DNA of 64,000 nucleotides from CAUPWF01 sp964367685 (GTDB lineage Bacteria > Bacillota > Clostridia > Lachnospirales > Lachnospiraceae). The notes under the pieces are model-generated. The model saw only the letters and a list, made by a program, of their open reading frames with translations. It had not been told where the DNA came from and did not search any database. This document shows positions 26,447 to 35,409 of the stretch, piece after piece. The DNA lies in contig CAYIYM010000009.1 of NCBI GenBank assembly GCA_964367685.1, positions 1-64,000 on the forward strand, written 5' to 3'. Position 1 is the stretch's first letter. Every line of letters begins with the position of its first letter. Position numbers and translations under genes: made by a program.

Positions 26447-27787
26447 TTATAGGGTATGAGTTGCTGTATGATAATATTGTTCCATGATATGAGGAGGCAC
26501 CATGTTGCCTCCTGTAGCCCAGATAAGGTGAGTGGCTTGAGACATATAATCATTTAGTTCCTCGGCACTTAAATAGGCAGATCCTTGTGGTGATAGTTCA
26601 ACGACTTCGGGGCCTTTCATTCCAGCTAGAGCACTTGGTTCCAATGAAATATCTTCTGTATCTTTTAATTTTTTTAGATAAGCATACATCTCCTGATCTG
26701 TTAAAGTGTAGCAGCCATTTATAAATGGTTCGAGTGTTTTTCCTACAAAACTTGAAGCACGTCCTACCGCAAGACCATCGGCATCTGTTTTATTGTCAAT
26801 TCCAAAATCTTGTACACAAATTTCATCGTGCAATCCAGTGATTAATCCTATGGTCATACATGGAGAGTGAGTTGGCTCGACGAAAAAACAATGGACGGCA
26901 TCACCGAAAACAGCTTTTAGTCCAAAGGCTACTCCCCCAGGACCGCCACCTACTCCGCAAGGTAGATAGACAAATAATGGATGAGTTGCATCCACTGCAA
27001 TTTTCTGTTCTTCAAATTGTTTTTGTAATCGTAATGCAGCTACAGCATAACCAAGAAATAGAGTCTTAGAATTTTCATCGTCAACAAAGTGACACATCGG
27101 ATTAGAGGCAGCAGCTTTTCGCCCTTCCTCCACAGCTTTGCTGTAATCATCTTCGTATTCAACGACAGTAACTCCTTTGCTTCGAAGCAATTGCTTCTTC
27201 CATTCTTTCGCATCGGCAGACATATGCACTGTTGTTTCAAATCCTAGTTTGGAACCGATAATGCCAATGGATAGGCCGAGGTTACCAGTCGAACCAACAG
27301 CTACTTGATACTTGGAAAATAATTGATAACATTCCTTACTATGGAGTATTGCATAGTCGCTTTCTAGGGTTAATAATCCGTGCTCCATGGCAATGGTTTC
27401 AGCCAAAGTAAGAACTTCATAGATTCCACCACGAGCTTTAATGGACCCGGAAATAGGAAGGTGACTATCTTTTTTTAGATAGAGTGAACCTGCAATTTTC
27501 TGGTTCAGGGACTGTTCTAACTTTTCTTTCATAAAAGGTATGGCTATGCATTCAGATTCAATGATTCCACCAGAAGCTTCTGTCTCGGGAAATGCTACCA
27601 TCAGGTACGAGCGAAAACGCTGAAGTCTCGCTTCTGCATCTCGTATATCCATCATACTTAGAGGTGCTTTTTTGAGTGCGTCATCACATGCGAGACGATA
27701 AGGGTTAAACCAATTGACATCCTTTAGATCCTTCATATCCAACAATATAGGATGTGTCTCTAATAACTCATTTAAATTCCAATTCAT
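26447..27787 (-). CDS. dsdA: D-serine ammonia-lyase
   Basis: A 446-residue fold-type II PLP enzyme that converts D-serine to pyruvate and ammonia. It shows the PLP-lysine motif SGSIKARGG, the phosphate-binding VGSTGNLGLSIGI, the glycine-rich PCGVGGGPGG and a length close to the E. coli enzyme (about 440). The start is ATG 27787, with AAGGTGG immediately before it; the GTG at 27796 is part of that ribosome site. It would detoxify or ferment D-serine. No DsdC-type regulator or D-serine transporter is nearby. Confidence 0.94.
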   Translation of the reverse strand: MNWNLNELLETHPILLDMKDLKDVNWFNPYRLACDDALKKAPLSMMDIRDAEARLQRFRSYLMVAFPETEASGGIIESECIAIPFMKEKLEQSLNQKIAGSLYLKKDSHLPISGSIKARGGIYEVLTLAETIAMEHGLLTLESDYAILHSKECYQLFSKYQVAVGSTGNLGLSIGIIGSKLGFETTVHMSADAKEWKKQLLRSKGVTVVEYEDDYSKAVEEGRKAAASNPMCHFVDDENSKTLFLGYAVAALRLQKQFEEQKIAVDATHPLFVYLPCGVGGGPGGVAFGLKAVFGDAVHCFFVEPTHSPCMTIGLITGLHDEICVQDFGIDNKTDADGLAVGRASSFVGKTLEPFINGCYTLTDQEMYAYLKKLKDTEDISLEPSALAGMKGPEVVELSPQGSAYLSAEELNDYMSQATHLIWATGGNMVPPHIMEQYYHTATHTL

Positions 27788-28136
27788 AAAATCCACCTTT
27801 CTCCACTTTGAGATTTATTTTAAATAAGTTTATTTGGAAATAATATTTACTTGCTTATTTATACTTATATCATGTATGATTGCTATTAGAATGTCAATAA
27901 AGAACACACAAAATCACATAAATTAATCAAGTAATAGAGGAACAATTATAAGTAAACGATATAGGGCGTGTCGTATATACTTTAGTAGGAATAAACAAAA
28001 AAGACTTTTATTTATGTGAAAAAAGCAAATGGACAATAAACAAGTCGAAATGTATCATACAAGCATGAGGAGATAAAAAAAGCTTATATGAAACAGGATA
28101 ACGAAGTAGGGGTACGAGCGAAGAGAGGTGGAAATC
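27788..28136. other. 349-bp divergent control region between dsdA and udp
   Basis: No gene seen. On the minus strand TTGACA (complement of 27892-27897) and CATGAT (complement of 27869-27874) are spaced 17 bp and may drive dsdA. On the plus strand a better promoter lies at 28030-28058. The rest is AT-rich without a convincing operator or riboswitch. Confidence 0.5.
28030..28058 (+). promoter_or_regulatory. Promoter of the nucleoside operon
   Basis: TGGACA (28030-28035), 17-bp spacer, TATCAT (28053-28058), about 80 bases before udp. Confidence 0.6.
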
Positions 28137-28919
28137 ATGCAAAAATATTCAGGAGAAGTGGGATTACAGTATCATATACAAGTTAGACCAGGGGATGTAG
28201 GGCGTTATGTAATCCTTCCAGGCGATCCAAAGAGATGTGAGAAGATAGCAAAACATTTTGATGACCCAGTTCTTGTGGCAGACAGCCGTGAATATGTGAC
28301 GTATACAGGATACTTAGATGGTCAGAAGGTGAGTGTAACCTCAACGGGAATTGGTGGGCCCTCTGCATCTATTGCAATGGAAGAACTTGTAAAATGTGGA
28401 GCAGATACATTTATTCGCGTAGGAACATGTGGAGGGATGGAGTTAGACATTAAAGGTGGAGATATTGTAGTTGCAACAGCTGCAATTCGAATGGAAGGGA
28501 CTAGTAAAGAATATGCGCCAATCGAATTTCCAGCGGTGGCAGACTTAGAAGTAACGAATGCCCTTGTGAAATCGGCTAAGAAATTGGCTTATGATTTCCA
28601 TACAGGTGTAGTACAATGCAAAGATGCCTTTTACGGGCAACATAACCCGGAAACTATGCCAGTAAGTTATGAGTTATTAGATAAATGGGAAGCATGGAAA
28701 CGCATGGGGTGTAAGGCGTCGGAAATGGAATCAGCGGCACTATTTATTGTAGCAAGTCACTTGCGTGTTCGTTGTGGGTCTAATTTTCTAGTGGTAGCCA
28801 ATCAAGAAAGAGACGCATTAGGGTTAGAAAATCCAATTGCACACGACACGGAACGTGCAATAAAAGTTGCGATTGAAGCATTACGTATCTTAATAAAAGA
28901 AGACAGAGAACAGCCATAA
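28137..28919 (+). CDS. udp: Uridine phosphorylase
   Basis: A 260-residue nucleoside phosphorylase (NP-I family): YVILPGDPKRCEKIA, STGIGGPSASIAMEEL, RVGTCGGM and the substrate-side KASEMESAALF motif. It splits uridine, and often deoxyuridine, with phosphate to uracil and (deoxy)ribose-1-phosphate. The start is ATG 28137 with GAGAGGTGG 6 bases upstream; the GTG at 28128 overlaps that site. deoC follows 59 bases later, fitting breakdown of deoxynucleosides. Confidence 0.9.
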   Translation: MQKYSGEVGLQYHIQVRPGDVGRYVILPGDPKRCEKIAKHFDDPVLVADSREYVTYTGYLDGQKVSVTSTGIGGPSASIAMEELVKCGADTFIRVGTCGGMELDIKGGDIVVATAAIRMEGTSKEYAPIEFPAVADLEVTNALVKSAKKLAYDFHTGVVQCKDAFYGQHNPETMPVSYELLDKWEAWKRMGCKASEMESAALFIVASHLRVRCGSNFLVVANQERDALGLENPIAHDTERAIKVAIEALRILIKEDREQP

Positions 28920-28978
28920 TTAGTGTATAGGATAAAGATATAAGATAAAGTAAAATTAGATAACATGAGGAGACGTAA

Positions 28979-29620
28979 ATGAATAAACAAGAAATATTAA
29001 GTAAAGTGGATCATACTTTGTTAAAACAAACAGCTACTTGGGAAGAAATAAAAGAGATATGCGATGGGGGAATTGAATATAAAACAGCATCAGTGTGTAT
29101 TCCACCAAATCATGTAAAAGATGCAAAAAACTATGTCGAAGAGAAGTTAAAGATTTGTACGGTAATCGGATTTCCGACAGGATATATGACAACGGCGGCC
29201 AAAGTATTTGAGGCTAGGGATGCAGTAAAAAATGGTGCAGATGAAATCGATATGGTAATCAATATTGGTGATGTGAAGGCGGGAAAATATCAGGAAGTAG
29301 TATCAGAGATAAAGGAGATCAAAGACGCTTGTCAGGGGAAATTGTTAAAAGTGATTATAGAAACTTGTTTGTTGACAGAAGAGGAGAAAATTAAGTTGTG
29401 CGATGTGGTAACAGAGTCTGGTGCAGAGTACATCAAGACTTCGACAGGGTTTTCCACTGGTGGGGCAACGATTGAAGACATTGCTTTAATGAAAAAATAT
29501 GTAGGACCACATGTAAAGATTAAGGCAGCAGGTGGTATTGGTTCATTTGAAGATGCAGAAGCAATGATTGCTGTAGGAGCAGACAGATTGGGAACGAGTA
29601 GATTAATTCCTACAAAATAA
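28979..29620 (+). CDS. deoC: Deoxyribose-phosphate aldolase
   Basis: A 213-residue class I aldolase that splits 2-deoxyribose-5-phosphate into glyceraldehyde-3-phosphate and acetaldehyde. It has the Schiff-base lysine in YIKTSTGFSTGGAT, the second lysine in KIKAAGGIGSFEDA, and the N-terminal IDHTLL-like VDHTLLKQ. It lies in one direction with udp and the LuxR-type gene with no terminator between them. The phosphopentomutase step is not encoded here. Confidence 0.95.
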   Translation: MNKQEILSKVDHTLLKQTATWEEIKEICDGGIEYKTASVCIPPNHVKDAKNYVEEKLKICTVIGFPTGYMTTAAKVFEARDAVKNGADEIDMVINIGDVKAGKYQEVVSEIKEIKDACQGKLLKVIIETCLLTEEEKIKLCDVVTESGAEYIKTSTGFSTGGATIEDIALMKKYVGPHVKIKAAGGIGSFEDAEAMIAVGADRLGTSRLIPTK

Positions 29621-29684
29621 AGTATTTTACATAAAAAAGCTATTATCAAGGATACAAATAACCATATGAGGGGGCAGTGCATAG

Positions 29685-30794
29685 ATGAAAGAAAGAAGCA
29701 ATGAACAAGTGAAGTTTTATGCAGAGATTGCAGGAACGCAATTATCAGCAAAAGAATTCTTTTCGGATGCATTGTTAGAATCTATAGATCGAAATTTCGG
29801 TATGAGGAATGTACTTGTTCTGTTTTATGACACAAAAGGCGGTTTTCTATCTTGGAGAACAGAGCGTGGAATTGAAGTGAATTATGAAGGACACCCTTAT
29901 CAGAAAGTAGTTAACGAGAATCGCATTCGTAAGGTGATCTATGCAGAAGCAGTACGAGATAAGCTTACCTACTACAATGTAATTCCAAGACTATATAAGT
30001 CGACTGATTTGATTTCTAAAGAAGTATATGAAGAAGATTCTTATGTGAGATTTTTACAAGAAAATTTCAATGCTTATTATAGCGTAACCATGGCATTTGG
30101 AATTGATGCCTACATTGAAGTTGTCTTCTTTAAAACAAGAGAAGCAGGTGATTTTACCAATGAGGAAATGCATCAATTAGAAGATATTTATGTATTTCTC
30201 GCAAATGGATATACAACTTACAAAAAACATGAGCAGAGTAAAATAGTTTCATATCTGCAAAACAAAGTGATTGAGAAAAAGGAGAGTGCTTATATCATTA
30301 TTGATGATTTTCTTCATGTAATGAATTATAATGAGCCCGCACTTGAATACTTGAAAGATGTGTTAGGCCCAGATATTGAAGGGCAAATGGAGTATAGTAA
30401 TACCAGTTATTGGATTCAATTACTTTTGGGGTCGAGTGAACAGTGTGATCCTAAAGTAGCACAAGTTCGAAAAATCAAAGACTATATTTTTACAATTCAT
30501 ACACATGATCAAACATACTCAAATAAAATTATTGATCGATATCATTGGATTACAATATCAGTGGCGGGCGAAGTACGGGAAATAATTACATTTGAGGATG
30601 TAAACTTCACAAAGAAGGAGCAGGTAGTAGCGGAATTGATCCTTCAAGGATTGACGTATAACATGATTGCAGACAAATTAATAATTAGTTACCATACTGT
30701 AAAAAAACATGTACACAATGTATATACAAAATGCGGGGTGAATAGCAGATTTGAATTTTATAAATGGTATGAGAAAAATACAGATAAAAATTAG
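29685..30794 (+). CDS. LuxR-type transcriptional regulator of GRE cassette 1
   Basis: A 369-residue regulator. The C-terminal 60 residues are a LuxR-type helix-turn-helix (LILQGLTYNMIADKLIIS, then YHTVKKHVHNVYTKCGV). The long N-terminal region, about 300 residues, looks like a GAF/PAS-type sensor but matches no family I can name. It is a full-length paralogue of the regulator at 52390; both share YYSVTMAFGI or KYSVTMAFGI, AVRDxLTY(Y/F)NVxPRLYKST and the HTH. Each stands directly before an activase-glycyl radical enzyme pair with the same palindrome. It therefore probably senses the substrate of the glycyl radical enzyme and activates the cassette. Confidence 0.87.
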   Translation: MKERSNEQVKFYAEIAGTQLSAKEFFSDALLESIDRNFGMRNVLVLFYDTKGGFLSWRTERGIEVNYEGHPYQKVVNENRIRKVIYAEAVRDKLTYYNVIPRLYKSTDLISKEVYEEDSYVRFLQENFNAYYSVTMAFGIDAYIEVVFFKTREAGDFTNEEMHQLEDIYVFLANGYTTYKKHEQSKIVSYLQNKVIEKKESAYIIIDDFLHVMNYNEPALEYLKDVLGPDIEGQMEYSNTSYWIQLLLGSSEQCDPKVAQVRKIKDYIFTIHTHDQTYSNKIIDRYHWITISVAGEVREIITFEDVNFTKKEQVVAELILQGLTYNMIADKLIISYHTVKKHVHNVYTKCGVNSRFEFYKWYEKNTDKN

Positions 30795-30818
30795 AAAGAG
30801 CCAGTAGGCTCTTTTTTT
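30795..30818 (+). terminator. Terminator of the LuxR-type gene 1
   Basis: AAAGAGCC / GGCTCTTT with loop AGTA, then TTTT. It separates the regulator from the enzyme operon. Confidence 0.9.
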
Positions 30819-30889
30819 GTGCAAGTAGCACATTAATCTGAAAGAAAAATATCTAAAACATGTCAAAATAACATTGAAATTGATTGAAA

Positions 30890-30907
30890 ATGGGGAATGT
30901 TCCCCAT
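30890..30907 (+). promoter_or_regulatory. Palindromic operator of GRE cassette 1
   Basis: ATGGGGAATGTTCCCCAT: two perfect 8-bp arms around a central TG. The same motif (ATAGGGAATGTTCCCTAT) lies at 53661 before the second cassette, in the same place relative to regulator and activase. Both copies are preceded by ATTG(A/G)AAA. It is the best candidate site for the LuxR-type regulators. Confidence 0.8.
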
Positions 30908-31038
30908 AAAAAATAAACTGATACGTTACTAGGAGAGACAATATATTTAATATATAATAAATCAAAAGAATGGTTAAAAAAATAACAAAATCATTTATGA
31001 AAAATTAGATTTTAGAAATTACAAGATAGGAGTTTGTA

Positions 31039-31989
31039 ATGGAAATAAAAGGTACGGTATTCGACATTCAAAGATTTACAATTCATGATGGACCAGGACT
31101 TCGAACAGAGTTTTTTCTAAATGGGTGTCCCTTGAGGTGTAAATGGTGTGGTAATCCAGAGAGTTTTACACGGAAACCTAAAAAAGGTGTATATAAAAGT
31201 AAATGTATCAGTATGAAAAAATGTGGTGCATGTGTAGAGGTTTGTCCACAACAGGCATTGCTAGTTTATAGAGGAAAATTGGTTGGTTTTGACTATGAAA
31301 AGTGTATCGAATGTCATGCATGTGAAAGAGCATGTCCCGCAGATGCAATTAAACTTTGGGGAAAAGAAATGACAATAGAAGAGAGTATGGAAGTCATACG
31401 AAGAGACTTGGGATATTATGAAAGATCTGGAGGTGGGGTTACAGTATCTGGAGGAGAAGCACTTCTTCAAGCCGATTTCGTAGTTGAATTATTTAAAGCA
31501 TGTAAGAACGAAAATATACATACGTGTTTTGAAACGGCATGCCAAGGAAGTTGGTCAAAACTAGAGAAGTTAATTCCCTATACGGATTTGTTTATTACAG
31601 ATATTAAACATATGGATAGCGATGTACATGAAGAAAATACAGGAGTTAAAAATGACTTGATTCTTGATAATATTAAAAAGCTAGCTAGTAATGATGTTGA
31701 ATTAATTCTACGAATTCCTGTCATTCCAAATGTAAATAATAGTATGGAAAATATGGAGGCAACAGCAGATTTTATTATAAACGAATTAAATGGCAAGGTG
31801 CGAACGCTGCAATTATTGAGTTTTATGAGATTGGGAGAAGAAAAGTATCAGGCCATAGGGTTACCGTACCAAATGGCCGCAACCAAATTTAATAGAAAAA
31901 AATTTACGAAAACAATGGAAGCATATAAAGAATATTTTAATAGTAGGGGAATTCATTGCTTGGTTGGAACAAAAGAGAAGAGTAGTTAA
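31039..31989 (+). CDS. Glycyl radical enzyme activating enzyme 1
   Basis: A 316-residue radical-SAM protein that installs the glycyl radical on its partner enzyme. The N-terminal RFTIHDGPGLRTEFFLNGC is followed by the cluster motif CxxxCxxC (Cys30, Cys34, Cys37). Then come two ferredoxin-type 4Fe-4S motifs (CGACVEVCP and CIECHACERACP, about residues 63-105), as in activases of the eliminase branch rather than the shorter pyruvate formate-lyase activase. YYERSGGGVTVSGGE is the SAM-binding GGE motif. It is 32 bases upstream of its partner gene. Confidence 0.95.
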   Translation: MEIKGTVFDIQRFTIHDGPGLRTEFFLNGCPLRCKWCGNPESFTRKPKKGVYKSKCISMKKCGACVEVCPQQALLVYRGKLVGFDYEKCIECHACERACPADAIKLWGKEMTIEESMEVIRRDLGYYERSGGGVTVSGGEALLQADFVVELFKACKNENIHTCFETACQGSWSKLEKLIPYTDLFITDIKHMDSDVHEENTGVKNDLILDNIKKLASNDVELILRIPVIPNVNNSMENMEATADFIINELNGKVRTLQLLSFMRLGEEKYQAIGLPYQMAATKFNRKKFTKTMEAYKEYFNSRGIHCLVGTKEKSS

Positions 31990-32021
31990 TAATTAAATTT
32001 TAAATATAAAGGAGAACTAAA

Positions 32022-34517
32022 ATGAACACAAAAAGAACTTCAACAACAGCGATAGGATGCGAAAGTTATGATCACGTTTATGGTCTAGGTTATGAAGTGA
32101 ATCACGAAGATTGGTCACCGTATCCAAGAGTAAACAGCCTGAGACAAACATTCTTGGATCGACCATATGAAATTGATGTGCAAAGATTAAGGTTAGTAAC
32201 AGAGGCTTACAGAAAACATGAAAATGCACCACGTAAGCTACAATGTGCATATGCCTTTGAAAATGTACTTGCGCATTGTGATTTAAATGTATATGACGAG
32301 GAACTTATTCTTGGAGAATTATGTGCACCGGGAAAAGCCACACCAATCTTTCCTGAATTTTCAGTAGAGTGGATTATTGATGAAATTAACAATTTTCCAT
32401 TTGAAGAAAGAGAATTTGATCAATTTTATTTTAGATCACCTGAAGATCGCGCTGAGGTACTTGAACTATTGGAGTATTGGAGAGGGAAATCTATTGATGA
32501 TTTAGTAAATACTAGGTTGGATGAAGATCAGTTAAAAGGAGCTCAAAAAGGTGAAAAAATCTTCCAAACAAATTATTATCATTATGCTGGAGCTGGTCAT
32601 TTATCAATTGATTATGCAAAATTAATGAAATTAGGATTAGATGGAATTATTGCTGAAATTGAAGAAGCGTATTCTAAATTAAGCAAGAAAGATCTTAATC
32701 ATGCAAGTAAGAAAGAAGAATTCCAAGCAATGTTAATTATGCAAAAAGCAGCCAAAGCTCATATTGCGCGTTATATTCCTGAAATTGAAGGAAAGATTGC
32801 AGTAGAAACAGATGCAACTAGAAAAGCTGAATTAGAAGCTATGGCTGAGAACTTTAAACAAATTGCTGGCGGTCCAGCGAAAACATTCTGGCAAGCCTTG
32901 CAATTATTCAACTTGATTACACATTTGATTCAAGTTGAAAGTAATGGACACTCAATTTCTTACGGGCGTATGGATCAATGGTTATTCCCATACTATGAGG
33001 CTGGAATTGCAGATGGAACACTTACAAAAGAATTTGCATTAGAGTTAATTGAAGTTGTTTATGTGAAATTAAATAACCCTGTAAAATTAAAAGATAAAAG
33101 CACAGTTATTGTACGAAATGGACGTTGTGCTGGAGGTGAAAGTCTAACAATTGGTGGTGTTGATATCGATGGAAAGGATGCTACAAATGACTTGACAATG
33201 ATGTTCCTTGAAGCGTCAGTTCACACACGCATGATGAACCCATGGTTATGTGTTCGTATGCATGAAAATACACCTTACGAGTTGAAAGTAAAAACTGTAG
33301 AATGTATTCGTGCAGGATATGGGCATCCAAAAATCTTCAACGATGAGCCAGCAATTCGCGCATTATTAAGAAAAGGCGTTGAGTTAGAAGAAGCTAGAGT
33401 TTATGCAGTAGTAGGTTGTGTAGAGCCAAGTATTCCAGGCAAAGAGTATGGCTGGCATGATGCAGCATATGTAAACACACCAAAAATGATGGAAATGGTT
33501 GTAAATGGTGGGAGAATTCTAGATGGTGTTGATGCAGGCAAGCAAATTGGACCAGACACAGGAAGTTTGGAAACATATCAGAATTTTGATGAGGTATTAG
33601 CTTCTGTAGATGCTCAATTTGATTATTGGCTAGATCAAATGTGTACATCACTTCATATCATCGATGAAGCGCATGCACTTCGTAAACCTGTACCGTTTGT
33701 ATCTTCATTCTATGATGATTGCTTAGAATCAGGTAAAGACTTAGCAGAAGGTGGAGCAAAATACAATGGTATTGGACCACAAGCTGCAGGAATTGCTACA
33801 TGTGGAGATTCATTAACAACAATTAAACAATTAGTATTTGATGAAAAAATCTGTACAGGAGCAGAATTACTGGATGCGGTTAAGAAGAATTGGGAAGGAT
33901 ACGACCGTCTTTATGCACTTGTTAATAGCACAAAAGTTCACCATTATGGAAATGATGATGACTATGCTGATGAGTTATTTAAATTTATGTTTGAGTGCTA
34001 CTGTAAGAACTTAAGAGGAAGAAGTATTGCGCGTGGAGGAAGATTTAATCCGGGGGTATATACTGTAAATGCCAATGTAGGTATGGGGATGAATACAAAT
34101 GCTTCTGTGGATGGACGTAAGAAAGGGGAACCTATTTCAGATAATATGGGACCTGTTCATACAGAACGTGGAGCGCATGATTATTGCGGCCCAACGGCTA
34201 TCGCTAATTCTATTGGCAAAGTCGATCACTCACTTGCTACAAATGGTACTTTGTTAAATCTGAAATTCCCTCAAGAAGCAGTGGCTGGAGTAGAAGGAAG
34301 AGATAATTTGGTGAGTTTTATCGAGGAATATTTAGCTAAGCAAGCAATGCATGTACAATTTAATGTTATGAGCTCTAAGACTCTCCGTGCAGCACAGAAG
34401 AATCCAGAAAATTATAAAGATATGTTGGTGCGTGTTGCAGGTTATAGTGCATATTTTGTGGAATTAGGGAAACCATTACAAAAAGATTTAATACAAAGAA
34501 CAGAGTTACATTTCTAA
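32022..34517 (+). CDS. Glycyl radical enzyme 1 (eliminase/lyase branch)
   Basis: An 831-residue glycyl radical enzyme. The radical site is in RVAGYSAYF (Gly807) and the thiyl site in VGCVEPSIPG (Cys466, Glu468). A single Cys with C-x-E-P rules out pyruvate formate-lyase, which has adjacent cysteines, and fits the dehydratase/sulfo-lyase/C-N-lyase branch. Length and residue spacing resemble isethionate or dihydroxypropane-sulfonate sulfo-lyases, and a TauE/SafE permease follows 25 bases on. However, the region before GHLSIDY, where I recall a substrate-binding Arg in isethionate lyase, reads HYAGAG, so I do not assign a substrate. Paralogue at 54768, highly similar throughout. Confidence 0.93.
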   Translation: MNTKRTSTTAIGCESYDHVYGLGYEVNHEDWSPYPRVNSLRQTFLDRPYEIDVQRLRLVTEAYRKHENAPRKLQCAYAFENVLAHCDLNVYDEELILGELCAPGKATPIFPEFSVEWIIDEINNFPFEEREFDQFYFRSPEDRAEVLELLEYWRGKSIDDLVNTRLDEDQLKGAQKGEKIFQTNYYHYAGAGHLSIDYAKLMKLGLDGIIAEIEEAYSKLSKKDLNHASKKEEFQAMLIMQKAAKAHIARYIPEIEGKIAVETDATRKAELEAMAENFKQIAGGPAKTFWQALQLFNLITHLIQVESNGHSISYGRMDQWLFPYYEAGIADGTLTKEFALELIEVVYVKLNNPVKLKDKSTVIVRNGRCAGGESLTIGGVDIDGKDATNDLTMMFLEASVHTRMMNPWLCVRMHENTPYELKVKTVECIRAGYGHPKIFNDEPAIRALLRKGVELEEARVYAVVGCVEPSIPGKEYGWHDAAYVNTPKMMEMVVNGGRILDGVDAGKQIGPDTGSLETYQNFDEVLASVDAQFDYWLDQMCTSLHIIDEAHALRKPVPFVSSFYDDCLESGKDLAEGGAKYNGIGPQAAGIATCGDSLTTIKQLVFDEKICTGAELLDAVKKNWEGYDRLYALVNSTKVHHYGNDDDYADELFKFMFECYCKNLRGRSIARGGRFNPGVYTVNANVGMGMNTNASVDGRKKGEPISDNMGPVHTERGAHDYCGPTAIANSIGKVDHSLATNGTLLNLKFPQEAVAGVEGRDNLVSFIEEYLAKQAMHVQFNVMSSKTLRAAQKNPENYKDMLVRVAGYSAYFVELGKPLQKDLIQRTELHF

Positions 34518-34542
34518 GAAGGGATTAAAAACGGGGGATATT

Positions 34543-35340
34543 ATGGAATTTATTTTTAGTATGCAAGCTTTATTTTTAGCAATTTATCAATTATTTGCTT
34601 TCTTCGTACAAGGGTTAACTGGATTTGGATCTACGGTTTTAGCGGCACCCTTTCACACTGGAATTTTAGGACCTGCGAGTGGTACCGCGTTTGCGACATT
34701 ATTATGTGCGCCAACACTGTATTTTTTGGCAATCAAAGAAATTAAGAATGTTTCATGGAAAGATTTAATTAAAATAGTTCTTGTTTGTACACCAGGTCTA
34801 TTAGTGGGTCAATGGTTATTGCAAGCAGTTGACCCAGCAATTGCAAAGTTAGCGATTGGAGTGATTGTAACATTTATTGCATTAATGAATATTTACAAAA
34901 CAATTATTGCACCATTAGTTCTCAAGAAAGAATACAATGAGAATGAACCAGATACATTGAAGAAAAAGATTGTTCGCTACGTTGCATTAGGGGTAGGCGG
35001 AATTGTTCACGGTGCATTCACTAGTGGTGGACCATTCATAACAATCTACACATTAGAGGCTGTAAAAGATAAGGCGAAGTTTAGAAATACAATGACCTGG
35101 GTGTGGGTAGTATTAAATACAATGAATAGTATTAAGCATTATAGCGCAGGATATTTTAATGATGAAATGTGGAGTGCTTTGATCATGGCATTACCATTTG
35201 CATTTACTGGTATGTTTGTCGGTATGAAAATGCTCGATAAAGTAGAGAAGATTACATTTTTGCGTGCAGTATATGTGCTATTATTAATCATTGGACTTTC
35301 ATCCATTCAATCAAATATTGGGGCGGTAATATCACAATAA
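34543..35340 (+). CDS. TauE/SafE family permease of GRE cassette 1
   Basis: A 265-residue protein with about eight helices: QGLTGFGSTVLAAPF in the first half and GIVHGAFTSGGPFITIY in the second, the two family repeats. It lies 25 bases after the glycyl radical enzyme in the same transcript. Members export sulfite and other small anions; after a sulfo-lyase this would remove toxic sulfite, but import of an organic acid substrate is also conceivable. It is a distant relative of the 14068 protein. The second GRE cassette has no counterpart. Confidence 0.87.
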   Translation: MEFIFSMQALFLAIYQLFAFFVQGLTGFGSTVLAAPFHTGILGPASGTAFATLLCAPTLYFLAIKEIKNVSWKDLIKIVLVCTPGLLVGQWLLQAVDPAIAKLAIGVIVTFIALMNIYKTIIAPLVLKKEYNENEPDTLKKKIVRYVALGVGGIVHGAFTSGGPFITIYTLEAVKDKAKFRNTMTWVWVVLNTMNSIKHYSAGYFNDEMWSALIMALPFAFTGMFVGMKMLDKVEKITFLRAVYVLLLIIGLSSIQSNIGAVISQ

Positions 35341-35345
35341 AAAAG

Positions 35346-35380
35346 GCACATTATACTAAGATATAATTAGTATAATGTGC
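35346..35380. terminator. Terminator between TauE/SafE and EAL genes
   Basis: Perfect 14-bp stem GCACATTATACTAA / TTAGTATAATGTGC, 7-base loop. On the minus strand it is followed by CTTTTTT, so it is strongest for the EAL gene; on the plus strand the tail TTATATT is weaker. Confidence 0.85.
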
Positions 35381-35409
35381 TTATATTACGTTAGAAAAGA
35401 ACCTGAAAA

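Noticed and set aside
32022..34517. Pyruvate formate-lyase
   Set aside because: The active site is GCVEP with a single Cys and a Glu base, and the activase has two extra 4Fe-4S motifs; both differ from pyruvate formate-lyase. Same for 54768-57266.
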